Below the pieces are notes generated by a model. That model worked only from the letters and a program-made list of their open reading frames with translations, did not search any database and had not been told where the DNA came from. From Streptomyces sp. CGMCC 4.7035 (GTDB lineage Bacteria; Actinomycetota; Actinomycetes; Streptomycetales; Streptomycetaceae), in assembly GCF_031583065.1 (NCBI RefSeq), contig NZ_CP134053.1:6303001-6367000 (forward strand): a stretch of DNA of 64,000 nucleotides, written 5' to 3'. How positions within the stretch are numbered: position 1 is the first letter of the stretch; each line of letters begins with the position of its first letter. A program made the position numbers and the translations under genes. Of the stretch, positions 14,836 through 22,966 are shown piece by piece.

Positions 14836-14849
14836 TAGAACGCGTTCCA
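14836..14849. promoter_or_regulatory. KstR-like operator upstream of the MaoC-ADH-SDR operon
   Basis: TAGAACGCGTTCCA matches the published mycobacterial KstR pattern TNNAACNNGTTNNA at all eight fixed positions. It lies 77 bases before the MaoC start. A KstR-like regulator is encoded in this window. Confidence 0.7.
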
Positions 14850-14896
14850 GTCCGGCGCCCCTTGTATAGCCCAGCACTCCTTACTTGTGAAGGCTC

Positions 14897-14911
14897 CTGA
14901 CGTAGTGTCAG
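14897..14911. promoter_or_regulatory. CTGAC-N5-GTCAG palindrome (weaker copy of a recurring motif)
   Basis: CTGACGTAGTGTCAG has the same 5-bp arms and spacing as the sites at 27512, 41841 and 51572 but differs in the centre. It lies 137 bases upstream of the MaoC gene, beyond the KstR-like box. Confidence 0.4.
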
Positions 14912-14915
14912 CTCC

Positions 14916-14951
14916 GGTGTCGGGTCGGGTATCGGGTCGGGTATCGGGTCG
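14916..14951. repeat. Three tandem 12-bp units upstream of the ABC operon
   Basis: GGTGTCGGGTCG, GGTATCGGGTCG and GGTATCGGGTCG are consecutive in the divergent region between the MaoC operon and the ABC transporter operon. It might simply be slippage, or multiple binding sites. Confidence 0.75.
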
Positions 14952-15032
14952 GATGGGCCGTGACATTTGTCCTGCCGGAGTACGTACAAGCGCATCTGCC
15001 GGGCGGGTGCCCGGCTCCGTAACGTCGTAGTC

Positions 15033-15944
15033 ATGACGAAGACGACCGGGACACCACCCGCCGTGTCCTTCACGGGGGCGGTCAAGACCTACGGCGCCGT
15101 ACGCGCCGTCGACGGCATCGACCTGGAGATCGCACGCGGCGAGACGGTCGCGCTGCTCGGCCGCAACGGCGCCGGCAAGTCCACGACCATCTCGCTGCTG
15201 CTCGGCCTGAACGAGCCCGACGAAGGCACGGTGGAACTCTTCGGCGCGTCCCCGGAGAAGGCCGCGCGCGCGGGCCGGGTGGGCGCCATGCTCCAGGAGG
15301 CACGTGCGGTTCCCCGGGTCACCGTCCGCGAGCTGGTCTCCTTCGTCGCCGGACGCTACCCGGACCCCATGCCCCTCGCCCGGGCCCTGGAACTGGCCGG
15401 GATCGCCGACCTGGCCGGGCGGCGCGTGGACCGGCTGTCGGGCGGGCAGACGCAGCGCGTGCGGTTCGCGGTGGCGCTCGCCGGGAACCCGTCACTGCTC
15501 GTGCTGGACGAGCCGACGGCGGCCCTGGACGTGGAGGCACGGCACGCCTTCTGGGACTCCATGCGCGCATACGCCCGCAGCGGTCACACCGTCCTGTTCT
15601 CCACGCACTACCTGGAGGAGGCGGACGCGCACGCCGACCGCATCCTCGTCATCGACCGCGGCCGGATCGTCGCGGACGGCACGGGCGACGAGCTGCGGCG
15701 GTCGGCGGGCGGCAACCTCGTCTCCATCGACCTGGCCGGCCGCGGCACCGAGGGCCTGACCCTGCTGCCCGGCGTGCGGTCGGTGGAGGTGCGCGGGGAC
15801 CGTGCGCTGCTGCGCACGGACGACTCCGACGCCACGGTGATCGCCCTGGCGGAACTGGGCGCGATACGCGGCCTGGAGGTCGCCCCGGCGTCGCTGGACG
15901 ACGCGTTCCTGGCCCTGACGACCCGCGAGAGGGAGACGGTGTGA
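15033..15944 (+). CDS. ABC-2 type exporter ATP-binding protein
   Basis: A 303-residue ATPase. Walker A is GRNGAGKSTT (residues about 45-54), the signature is LSGGQTQR, Walker B is LLVLDEPTAALD and the switch His is in FSTHYLEEAD. The C-terminal 80 residues are the usual regulatory extension of drug or antibiotic exporters (CcmA/NatA-like). The next gene, a permease, overlaps the stop by one base (TGATG), and a histidine kinase follows, so the trio forms a sensor-exporter operon, probably responding to membrane-active compounds. The substrate is unknown. Confidence 0.93.
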   Translation: MTKTTGTPPAVSFTGAVKTYGAVRAVDGIDLEIARGETVALLGRNGAGKSTTISLLLGLNEPDEGTVELFGASPEKAARAGRVGAMLQEARAVPRVTVRELVSFVAGRYPDPMPLARALELAGIADLAGRRVDRLSGGQTQRVRFAVALAGNPSLLVLDEPTAALDVEARHAFWDSMRAYARSGHTVLFSTHYLEEADAHADRILVIDRGRIVADGTGDELRRSAGGNLVSIDLAGRGTEGLTLLPGVRSVEVRGDRALLRTDDSDATVIALAELGAIRGLEVAPASLDDAFLALTTRERETV

Positions 15945-16660
15945 TGCTCGACTACCTGCTGCTGGAAATACGCCGGACGCTGCGCGACGCAGGGTTCGTG
16001 ATCGGTGGGATCGCGATGCCGGTGATGATGTACCTGCTGTTCACCAACATCGGTGAGAACGACGGAAGCTGGAAGACGGCGTCCATGGTCGGCATGGCCG
16101 CCTACGGCGCGGTCGGTTCGGCGCTGAACACCGGTGGCGGAGTCGCCGAGGACCGGGCGACCGGCTGGCTGCGGCAGCTGAGGGTGACGCCGATGACCCC
16201 GCGTCAGGTCGTCGTCGGCCGGGCGCTGACCGGTTCGGTGACGGTGCTGCCCGCGATCGTCGCGGTGCTCGCGGCGGGCGCTCTGGTCAACGGCGTACGG
16301 CTGGCGGCCTGGCAGTGGGCGGCCATCGCGCTGCTGCTGTGGCTCGGCTCGCTGCCGTTCACCCTGCTCGGCCTCGGCAACGGCTACCGGCTGACCGCGC
16401 AGACCACCGGCGTGGCGAACATGGTGTGCAACCTGGGGCTCTCGGTGCTCGGCGGCCTGTGGTTCCCCATCGCCCTGTTCCCCGGCTGGCTGCGCTCGGT
16501 GTCCGCGTACACCCCGACCCACCGCTTCGCCCAGCTCGGCACGTCGGTCGCCGACGGGCACGCCCCGGCGCCCGGTGCCGTCCTCGTGCTGACCGCCTGG
16601 CTGCTGGCGTTCGGTTCGTACGCTGTGCTGTCGTACCGCCGGACCGGGCGGAACGTCTGA
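15944..16660 (+). CDS. ABC-2 type exporter permease
   Basis: The product is 238 residues with six predicted membrane helices: VIGGIAMPVMMYLLF near the N-terminus, then SALNTGGG before a cytoplasmic loop with the conserved ERATGW-like EDRATGWLRQLRVTPM, and four more helices. This is the ABC2_membrane layout of YvfS/DrrB-type permeases. Its ATG overlaps the stop of the ATPase gene (TGATG), so the two are translationally coupled and assemble as one exporter. Confidence 0.9.
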   Translation: MLDYLLLEIRRTLRDAGFVIGGIAMPVMMYLLFTNIGENDGSWKTASMVGMAAYGAVGSALNTGGGVAEDRATGWLRQLRVTPMTPRQVVVGRALTGSVTVLPAIVAVLAAGALVNGVRLAAWQWAAIALLLWLGSLPFTLLGLGNGYRLTAQTTGVANMVCNLGLSVLGGLWFPIALFPGWLRSVSAYTPTHRFAQLGTSVADGHAPAPGAVLVLTAWLLAFGSYAVLSYRRTGRNV

Positions 16661-16677
16661 ACGGGGGGAGCATGACG

Positions 16678-17952
16678 ATGTCCTGGTGGCGAAAGGCCTC
16701 GTGGCGACCGGACGCCTGGCGACTGGCGCGCGAGACATGGAAGGGCGACAGGGAGCGGCGCAAGGCCGAGTGCAAGGCCGCCCGGAAGGCCGGAAAGGCA
16801 GCCGAGGACCCGGGCCCGCCGCCCACCGGCTTCTCGCTGCTGCCCTGGCTGCTGATGGGAATGGGTGCCTTCTCCAACGTCTTTCAGGGCAAGACCCCCA
16901 ACCCGTGGATCGGCGGACTGGGTCTGCTCACCTTCAACTCCCTCTACGTGTACGTGACGTTCCGCGCCTTCGTGAAGGAGAAGCGGGAGGCGAGCTCCAC
17001 GCGGGTGGCGCTGGTCCTGATGGGTCTGGTGACCTGTGGTCTGGCCATCGGGTACGGCGGCACCTGGCTGCTGTACTTCCCGCTGCTGGGCCTCGCGACG
17101 GGCGCGGTCCTGCGGGGACCCTGGCTCGGGAAGACGGGCCTGGGTCTGACGTTCCTGGCCGGCACCGTCTCCACCCTGCGCGACGGCTGGAACGGCCTCA
17201 ACATCGCCTACGGCACCTTCCTGTCGACGATGGTGACGGCCGCGATCCTGTCCCTCGCCGAGGCCGTACGCGAACTGCGCGCCGCCCGCGAGGAACTGGC
17301 CCGCCGGGCGGTCGAGAAGGAACGTCTGCGCTTCTCCCGCGACCTGCACGACCTGCTCGGCCACACCCTCTCGGTGATCGTCGTGAAGTCGGAGGCCGCG
17401 CGCCGCCTGGCCCACCGCGATCTGGAGGCGGCGCTGGTGCAGGTGACGGACATCGAGTCCGTCGGCCGCCAGGCGCTCACCGAGATCCGCGAGGCGGTGA
17501 CGGGCTACCGCGAGGGCAGCCTCGCCACCGACCTGGACCGCGCCCGCTCGGCTCTGACCGCCGCCGGTATCGACCCCGTCGTACGCCGGTCGGGCCCTCC
17601 CCTGGCGCCCCAGGCCGAGGCCCTGCTCGGCTGGGTGGTGCGCGAGGCGGTCACCAATGCCGTACGGCACAGCGGGGCGAACCGCTGCGAGATCACCGTG
17701 GACGGCACGCCGGAACGCGTCCGGCTCACGATCGCCGACAACGGCGACGGCGCGCCCTCCGCACCGCCCCCGGCGGGCATCGGCGGCACCGGTCTCAAGG
17801 GCCTGACCGAACGCCTCGCGGCGGCGGGCGGCTCCCTGCGGGCCGGCCCGTCGTCGCGCGGTTTCACGGTCGCCGCCGAACTCCCGGTGGACGGGGAAGT
17901 CCACCAGGAGCAGGCGGAACCGTCGCTCTCTACGGCGCCCAGGGCGAGGTGA
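16678..17952 (+). CDS. DesK/NarX-type sensor histidine kinase
   Basis: The start is ATG 16678, seven bases after GGGGGAG; ATG 16672 is too close. The 424-residue protein has a charged N-terminal 45 residues, then about five membrane helices (residues 50-200), a coiled linker, a HisKA_3 phosphoacceptor segment FSRDLHDLLGHTLSVIVVK, and a HATPase with REAVTNAVRHSGA and IADNGDGAPS. Homologues sit directly before their NarL-type regulator. Here the regulator gene is 1.4 kb away beyond an inserted GH54 gene fragment whose 3' end overlaps this gene by 23 bases, so the kinase C-terminus may be altered. Confidence 0.9.
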   Translation: MSWWRKASWRPDAWRLARETWKGDRERRKAECKAARKAGKAAEDPGPPPTGFSLLPWLLMGMGAFSNVFQGKTPNPWIGGLGLLTFNSLYVYVTFRAFVKEKREASSTRVALVLMGLVTCGLAIGYGGTWLLYFPLLGLATGAVLRGPWLGKTGLGLTFLAGTVSTLRDGWNGLNIAYGTFLSTMVTAAILSLAEAVRELRAAREELARRAVEKERLRFSRDLHDLLGHTLSVIVVKSEAARRLAHRDLEAALVQVTDIESVGRQALTEIREAVTGYREGSLATDLDRARSALTAAGIDPVVRRSGPPLAPQAEALLGWVVREAVTNAVRHSGANRCEITVDGTPERVRLTIADNGDGAPSAPPPAGIGGTGLKGLTERLAAAGGSLRAGPSSRGFTVAAELPVDGEVHQEQAEPSLSTAPRAR

Positions 17953-19297
17953 CCACCCAGCTCACGTCGTCCGTCCAGGATGTCGCGCTGTCCCAGGTGT
18001 TCGAGCCGCCGTCACTCGCCGCGTAGACGTTGAAGTTGTAGTGCCGGATGTACTTCGACGGGTAGTTGTACGACGCGAACGAGGTCCCCGTGCCGCTCTT
18101 GCCGGTGGTCGGGCAATACGTGGCGTCCTGCCGGAACTGGCTGCTGCCGTCCATGGGCTGCCGGTACAGGCGGTAGTTGTAGTGCCGCAGGAAGTCGCCC
18201 GGGTAGTTCCGCGACTCGAAGGAGACGCAGGCGCTGTCGGCGAGGCCCCGGCGTACGATCCAGGTGGCGTCGTTCTTGTCGAGGCTCGAACTGCTCGACG
18301 TGATCGACGAGATGACGGCCGCGTCGTTCTGGTGGCGGATGTAGTCACCGGTGCAGCAGGAGGTCGTCGCGCGCAGCGAGATCTCCGAACCCGGCGTCAG
18401 GGAGCCGGTGCTGCCGGTCGCGCCGCCGTAGCCGACGGAGACGATGTTGGCCTGCACGGAGTCGTCGGCCGCGTCGGTCGGGATGCCCGAGGTCATCACG
18501 CCCTCGAAGAAGGATCCGATGGAGCCGTTGCTGTTGTCGCCGCCCGTGCCGAGGACGATCGCGCCCTCCTGGTGCATCGGTGAGTAGCCGCCGCCGTTGA
18601 CGCTGGACTCAGCGCCGGAACAGGTGGTGGTGAGACCGCCGGATTGCGCATTGCCGTATTTCAGCGCGAAATGGTTCTGACCGTTGTTCTTCAGCAGCGC
18701 GGTCACGAACGGCAGCGGGCCTGTGCCGGTGTTCGACGTGTTCTTGCTGTAGCCGGAATCCGACTGGAACAGCCCGTTCTCCAAGTCGGCCTGTACCCAG
18801 GGGCCCTGGCCGTAGCAGGGCGAGAACCAGCACTCGGTCCCGAAGTTGATCGCGTCCATGTGGCCGTTGCCGGTGTCCATGTTGTTGGTCTCGGCGTTGC
18901 CGTAGTCGAAGCAGCACCTGCCGTTCACATGGGTGCCGGACGTGACCATGTACATCCCCTCGGCCTGCCCGCCCACGGCCACGCCCGAGGTCGAGTTGTC
19001 CCGGTAGCCCATGCCGGCCGAGATCTCCAGGCCGTAGACCTGGTGTCCGCCCACGGTCACCGGCAGCGCGTCCGCGGGCGCGCCGACATCGGCCGCTCCG
19101 GCGCCCCCGGCGCCCTCGATCGTGAGGTCGTTGTGGCGGGAGGACTGGTCGTAGATCTTGGTGATGATGCAGGTCGTGCCGGTGCAGAAGGAGCCCTGGG
19201 CGGTCGCGGCCGCGTAACCGCCCGCCGACAGCAGGCCGATGTTCGCGGTGGCGCTGTCCGAGGCGCGCCGCACCTGGTAGAGCGGGCCGTTGGACCG
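17930..19297 (-). pseudogene. 5'-truncated GH54 alpha-L-arabinofuranosidase with CBM42
   Basis: The frame reads a GH54 catalytic domain from NGPLYQVRRASDS (an internal strand of that fold) through GTTCIITKIYDQSSRHNDLT, CCFDYGNAETNNMDTGNGHMD, and WVQADLENGLF, whose Glu matches the catalytic nucleophile region of the fungal AbfB family. A C-terminal CBM42 beta-trefoil follows, with three repeats including DYIRHQN, FLRHYNYRLY and KYIRHYNFNVYAA. A TGA (19298-19300) is in frame two codons before NGPLYQV. The signal peptide and first strands of the enzyme are absent, so it should not be secreted. It lies on the opposite strand between a kinase gene and its regulator gene. Confidence 0.85.
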
Positions 19298-19339
19298 TCA
19301 CGGCCGCGCCCGAGCCGTACGCTTGGTCACGTGGATGAG

Positions 19340-19972
19340 ATGCCCAGAAGTCATCGGCCGGTGAAGTGCATCAGGGTCCTGCTCGCCGAGGACCAGGGCA
19401 TGATGCGCGGGGCCCTCGCCCTACTGCTCGGCATGGAGGACGACATCGAGGTCGTCGCGCAGGTCTCGGCCGGCGACGCGATCGTGGACGCGGCGTTGAT
19501 CCACCGCCCGGACGTGGCCCTGCTGGACATCGAACTGCCGGGCATGAGCGGTCTGGACGCGGCGGCCGAGCTGCGCGAGCAGGCCCCCGACTGCCGGGTG
19601 CTGATCCTCACCACCTTCGGCCGGCCCGGCTATCTGCGCCGCGCCATGGAGGCGGGGGCCGCGGGCTTCCTGGTCAAGGACGGACCGGTGGAGGAACTGG
19701 CCGCGGCGATCCGGCGCGTGCTCACCGGCGAGACGGTCGTCGACCCGGCGCTGGCCGCGGCCGCGCTCAGTGCGGGCCCGAACCCGCTGACGGCGCGTGA
19801 GTGCGACGTCCTGGGGGCCTCCGTGGACGGAGCGACGGTCGCCGACATCGCCGCCAAGCTGCATCTCTCCGAGTCCACGGTCCGCAACTACCTCTCCTCC
19901 GCCATCGGCAAGACGGGCACCCGCAACCGCATGGAGGCGATGCGGGAGGCACGACAGCAGGGGTGGCTCTGA
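19340..19972 (+). CDS. NarL/DesR-family response regulator
   Basis: The 210-residue protein starts at ATG 19340 (GTG 19331 or 19361 also possible; no clear Shine-Dalgarno). The receiver contains VLLAEDQGMMR, the phosphoacceptor VALLDIELPGMSG, and TTFGRPGYLRRAMEAGAAGFLVKDG. The LuxR HTH is PLTARECDVLGASVDGATV plus LHLSESTVRNYLSSAIGKTGT. It is the natural partner of the DesK-type kinase encoded at 16678 and should control the ABC exporter. The region where its coupling to the kinase gene would normally be is now occupied by the GH54 fragment. Confidence 0.92.
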   Translation: MPRSHRPVKCIRVLLAEDQGMMRGALALLLGMEDDIEVVAQVSAGDAIVDAALIHRPDVALLDIELPGMSGLDAAAELREQAPDCRVLILTTFGRPGYLRRAMEAGAAGFLVKDGPVEELAAAIRRVLTGETVVDPALAAAALSAGPNPLTARECDVLGASVDGATVADIAAKLHLSESTVRNYLSSAIGKTGTRNRMEAMREARQQGWL

Positions 19973-20047
19973 GCGCTCGGGCGCGAGACGGGGCACCCCT
20001 GGAGGTCCGAGGTCCCAAGGAATCCACGGAGCGGCCGGACCCTTGAC

Positions 20048-21475
20048 TCAGCGAGCGGACGTCTTCCGCGGCAGCCACACCAGCATCAGCACCGCCCCGG
20101 CGAGCAACAGGCACCCGCTCGTCCGGAACGCCTGCGCGTACCCCTCCGTCAGCGCCTCGGCCGACCCGCTTCCCCCCGTGCGTGTCGCCGCGACCGTCGA
20201 CATGACCGCGAGGCCGAGCGAACCGCCCATCGTGCGCGAGGTGTTGATCAGCCCCGACACCAGTCCGGCGTCCCCCGGCGCAGCCCCCGAGGTCGCGAGC
20301 GCGGCCAGCGGGGTCGCCGCCAGACCCGCGCCCAGCATCATCAGGATCCCCGGGAACATGATCGCCGTCAGATAGGTGCCGTCCGCGGTCATCGTCGACT
20401 GCCAGCCGAATCCGGCCGCCGCAACCAGCGTCCCGAGCACCGCCACGTTCCGCGCTCCCACGGCCCGCATGGCCGGCGGCGCGAGCTTCGAGCCGAACAC
20501 CACGGCCAGCGAGCTGGGCACCAGGGCGAGACCGGCGTCCAGGGGCGCGTAGCCGAGGACGTTCTGCGCGTACAGCGTCATGAAGAACCACATGCAGAAC
20601 ATCGCGGAGCCGCAGACGAACATGGCCGCGTTCGCCGACGACACCGACCGCAGCCGCAGCAGCTTCAGTGGCATCAGCGGGGCCTTCGTACACGCCTCGA
20701 CGACCAGGAACAGGCCGATCAGCACGAGCCCCGCGCACAGCGGCACGAGGGTGGCGGCCGCCGTCCAGCCCTCCGCCTCCGTCTGCACGATCCCGTACGC
20801 GAGCGTGGCGAGCCCCGCCGTCACCAGCAGCGCGCCCGGCAGGTCGAGCCGCCGCCCGTCCCCGGCCCGGCTCTCCGTGAGCCACCGGGCCGCCCCGGCC
20901 AGGACGACCGCGCCGACCGGCACGTTGATCAGCAGCACCCACCGCCACGACAGGCCGTCCACCAGCAGTCCGCCGACGAGCCCGCCCGCCGCGCCGCCAC
21001 CGGCGCCCACCGCGGTCCAGGTCGCTATGGCCCGCGCCCGGGCGGCGCCCTCCGGCACCGCCGCCGTCAGGAGTGTCAGCGTCGAGGGCGCGAGCACCGC
21101 CGCCCCCAGCCCCTGCGCGGCCCGTGCGACCAGCAGCTCCCAGCCCTCCTGGGCCAGCCCGCCGCCGAAAGAGGCCACCGTGAACAGGGCGAGCCCGACG
21201 AGGAACATCCGCTTGCGCCCGTACAGGTCCCCGGCCCGCCCTCCGAGCAGCATGAAACCGGCGAAGGCGATCGCGTACGCGTTCACCACCCACTGCAGCC
21301 CCGGCGCGCTCAACCCGAGGTCCGCGCGCATCGACGGCAGCGCCACGTTGACGACGGAGACATCCAGCACGACGAGGAACTGTCCCGCGCACGCGAGCGC
21401 GACCACCACCCACGTGGGCGGCACGGTACGACGGGACAGTGAGGTGTCTTCGGCGGCTCGCAGCATGGGCGTCAT
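20048..21475 (-). CDS. DHA2-family MFS multidrug exporter (14 helices)
   Basis: A 475-residue MFS protein of the EmrB/QacA type with 14 predicted membrane helices. FLVVLDVSVVNVALPSM is the DHA2 motif D1 in helix 1, GRAGDLYGRKRMFLVG is motif A, and the motif C region reads GAGGGAAGGLVGGLLVDGLSWRWVLLINVPVG. It probably pumps a drug or metabolite out using the proton gradient. It lies after the response regulator gene, convergent with it; a thiolase gene follows upstream on the same strand after 88 bases. Confidence 0.9.
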   Translation of the reverse strand: MTPMLRAAEDTSLSRRTVPPTWVVVALACAGQFLVVLDVSVVNVALPSMRADLGLSAPGLQWVVNAYAIAFAGFMLLGGRAGDLYGRKRMFLVGLALFTVASFGGGLAQEGWELLVARAAQGLGAAVLAPSTLTLLTAAVPEGAARARAIATWTAVGAGGGAAGGLVGGLLVDGLSWRWVLLINVPVGAVVLAGAARWLTESRAGDGRRLDLPGALLVTAGLATLAYGIVQTEAEGWTAAATLVPLCAGLVLIGLFLVVEACTKAPLMPLKLLRLRSVSSANAAMFVCGSAMFCMWFFMTLYAQNVLGYAPLDAGLALVPSSLAVVFGSKLAPPAMRAVGARNVAVLGTLVAAAGFGWQSTMTADGTYLTAIMFPGILMMLGAGLAATPLAALATSGAAPGDAGLVSGLINTSRTMGGSLGLAVMSTVAATRTGGSGSAEALTEGYAQAFRTSGCLLLAGAVLMLVWLPRKTSAR

Positions 21476-21563
21476 GCTCCCAACCCATGGGCGCCCCTTG
21501 CATCGGGATTTCGCCCCACCGGCCCTCGTCCGTACGGACTAGCCCGGCCCTCGCCCGTACGGC

Positions 21564-22754
21564 CTACCCCACCCGCACCACCGTCACGACCGCCGCCCCG
21601 CCCAGCCCAATGTTGTGCGCGAGACCGACCCGGGCGCCCGCGACCTGGCGTGCACCCGCCTCGCCGCGCAGCTGCCACACCAGTTCGGCGATCTGCGCGA
21701 TCCCGGTGGCCCCCAGCGGATGCCCCTTGGAGATCAGCCCGCCGGACGGGTTCACCACCCAGCGCCCGCCGTACGTGGTCGCCCCCGACTCGACGAGCTT
21801 GCCGGACTCCCCTGCCGCGCACATGCCGAGCGCCTCGTACGTCAGCAGTTCGTTGATCGAGAAACAGTCGTGCAGTTCCACGACGTCCACGTCCTCGATG
21901 CCGAGCCCCGATCGCTCGTACACCTGCCGCGCGGCCTCCCGTGACATCGGCTGTCCCACGACGTCGATGCAGGAGCCCGACGCGAACGACTCCTCCGTGT
22001 CCGTGGTCATCGCCTGCGCGACGATCTCGACGGCCTTCTCCCCCAGCGCGTGCCGCTCCACGAACCGTTCGGAGACGACGACCGCGGCGGCCGCGCCGTC
22101 CGACGTCGGCGAGCACTGCAACTTGGTCAGGGGCCGGTGCACCGTGCGCGCGGCGAGAATGTCGCCCACCTCGTACACGTCCTGGAACTGGGCGTACGGA
22201 TTGTGCGCCGAGTGCCGGTGGTTCTTGGCGGCAACGGCGGCCAGCTGCGCCTCGGTCGTGCCGTACCTCTCCATGTGCTCACGGGCCGCGTCGCCGAAGA
22301 TCTGCGCGGTCGGCGGGCTCATCTCGAAGCCGTGCCGGGCCGCCATGATCCCGTAGTGCCGGGCCACGGGAGACGTAGCGAAGTCGCCCCCGTCGGCGCC
22401 CGAACCCAGCGCCCCCTTCTTCATCTTCTCGAAGCCCAGCGCGAGGACGCAGTCGCTCACACCCCCCTCGACAAGCTGCCGGGCCAGCATCAGGGCGGTC
22501 GAGCCGGTGGCGCAGTTGTTGTTGACGTTGTACACGGGCACGCCGGTCAGGCCGAGTTCGTACGCGGCGCGCTGCCCGGCCGTGGAGGCCTGGAAGCAGT
22601 AGCCGACGGGAACCTGTTCCACCTTGTCGTACGTGATCCCGGCGTCGTCGAGAGCCTTGCTCCCCGCCTCTTTCGCCATGTCCCAGTACTGCCACTGACG
22701 GGTCTCGGGCTTCTCGAACCTCGTCATCCCGACCCCGGCTACATAGGCCTTCAT
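21564..22754 (-). CDS. SCP-x-type thiolase / lipid-transfer protein
   Basis: The 396-residue protein belongs to the SCP-x/nonspecific lipid-transfer branch of the thiolases. The nucleophile is in NNNCATGSTALMLARQL, VVELHDCFSINELL is typical of this branch, and NPSGGLISKGHPLGATG holds the catalytic His. In mycobacteria related Ltp proteins act as thiolases or aldolases in sterol side-chain removal. A TAGAACACGTTTCA KstR-like box is 13 bases before the start codon, so it is probably in the same regulon as the fadA5 and cyp125 genes. It could carry out a different chain-shortening round or retro-aldol cleavage. Confidence 0.9.
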   Translation of the reverse strand: MKAYVAGVGMTRFEKPETRQWQYWDMAKEAGSKALDDAGITYDKVEQVPVGYCFQASTAGQRAAYELGLTGVPVYNVNNNCATGSTALMLARQLVEGGVSDCVLALGFEKMKKGALGSGADGGDFATSPVARHYGIMAARHGFEMSPPTAQIFGDAAREHMERYGTTEAQLAAVAAKNHRHSAHNPYAQFQDVYEVGDILAARTVHRPLTKLQCSPTSDGAAAAVVVSERFVERHALGEKAVEIVAQAMTTDTEESFASGSCIDVVGQPMSREAARQVYERSGLGIEDVDVVELHDCFSINELLTYEALGMCAAGESGKLVESGATTYGGRWVVNPSGGLISKGHPLGATGIAQIAELVWQLRGEAGARQVAGARVGLAHNIGLGGAAVVTVVRVG

Positions 22755-22766
22755 GGCGGGTCAGAT

Positions 22767-22780
22767 TAGAACACGTTTCA
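22767..22780. promoter_or_regulatory. KstR-like operator before the SCP-x thiolase gene
   Basis: TAGAACACGTTTCA matches TNNAACNNGTTNNA at all fixed positions and is 13 bases before the thiolase start, where a bound repressor would overlap the promoter or leader. Confidence 0.7.
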
Positions 22781-22784
22781 CCCC

Positions 22785-22834
22785 AAGGACAGAGCTCGGA
22801 CAAGTCAAGGACAGAGCCCGGACGGAGTCCGGGC
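22785..22834. repeat. Direct repeat plus hairpin in the thiolase/MFS divergent region
   Basis: AAGGACAGAGCTCGGAC (22785) and AAGGACAGAGCCCGGAC (22807) are 17-bp near-identical repeats 22 bp apart. The second runs into GCCCGGAC-GGA-GTCCGGGC, an 8-bp stem. They lie between the KstR-like box and the MFS gene; the remaining bases to 22966 contain the only AT-richer stretch, likely the MFS promoter. Confidence 0.65.
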
Positions 22835-22966
22835 AAAGCCTGACGAAGGATCAGATACCCATGACCTGGTCAAGAATTCGTTAGTCATCCAAAGCATCGG
22901 AATAGTTGCCCGTGCATACGAGGTTTAGCCAGCACTTATCCGCACCCGGCCTGGAGGCCCCACCCC

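Noticed and set aside
21530..21563. GTCCGTACGGAC palindrome as an operator
   Set aside because: It lies between the MFS start and the thiolase stop in a CG/TA-rich stretch and could equally be terminator or chance; no second copy was seen.
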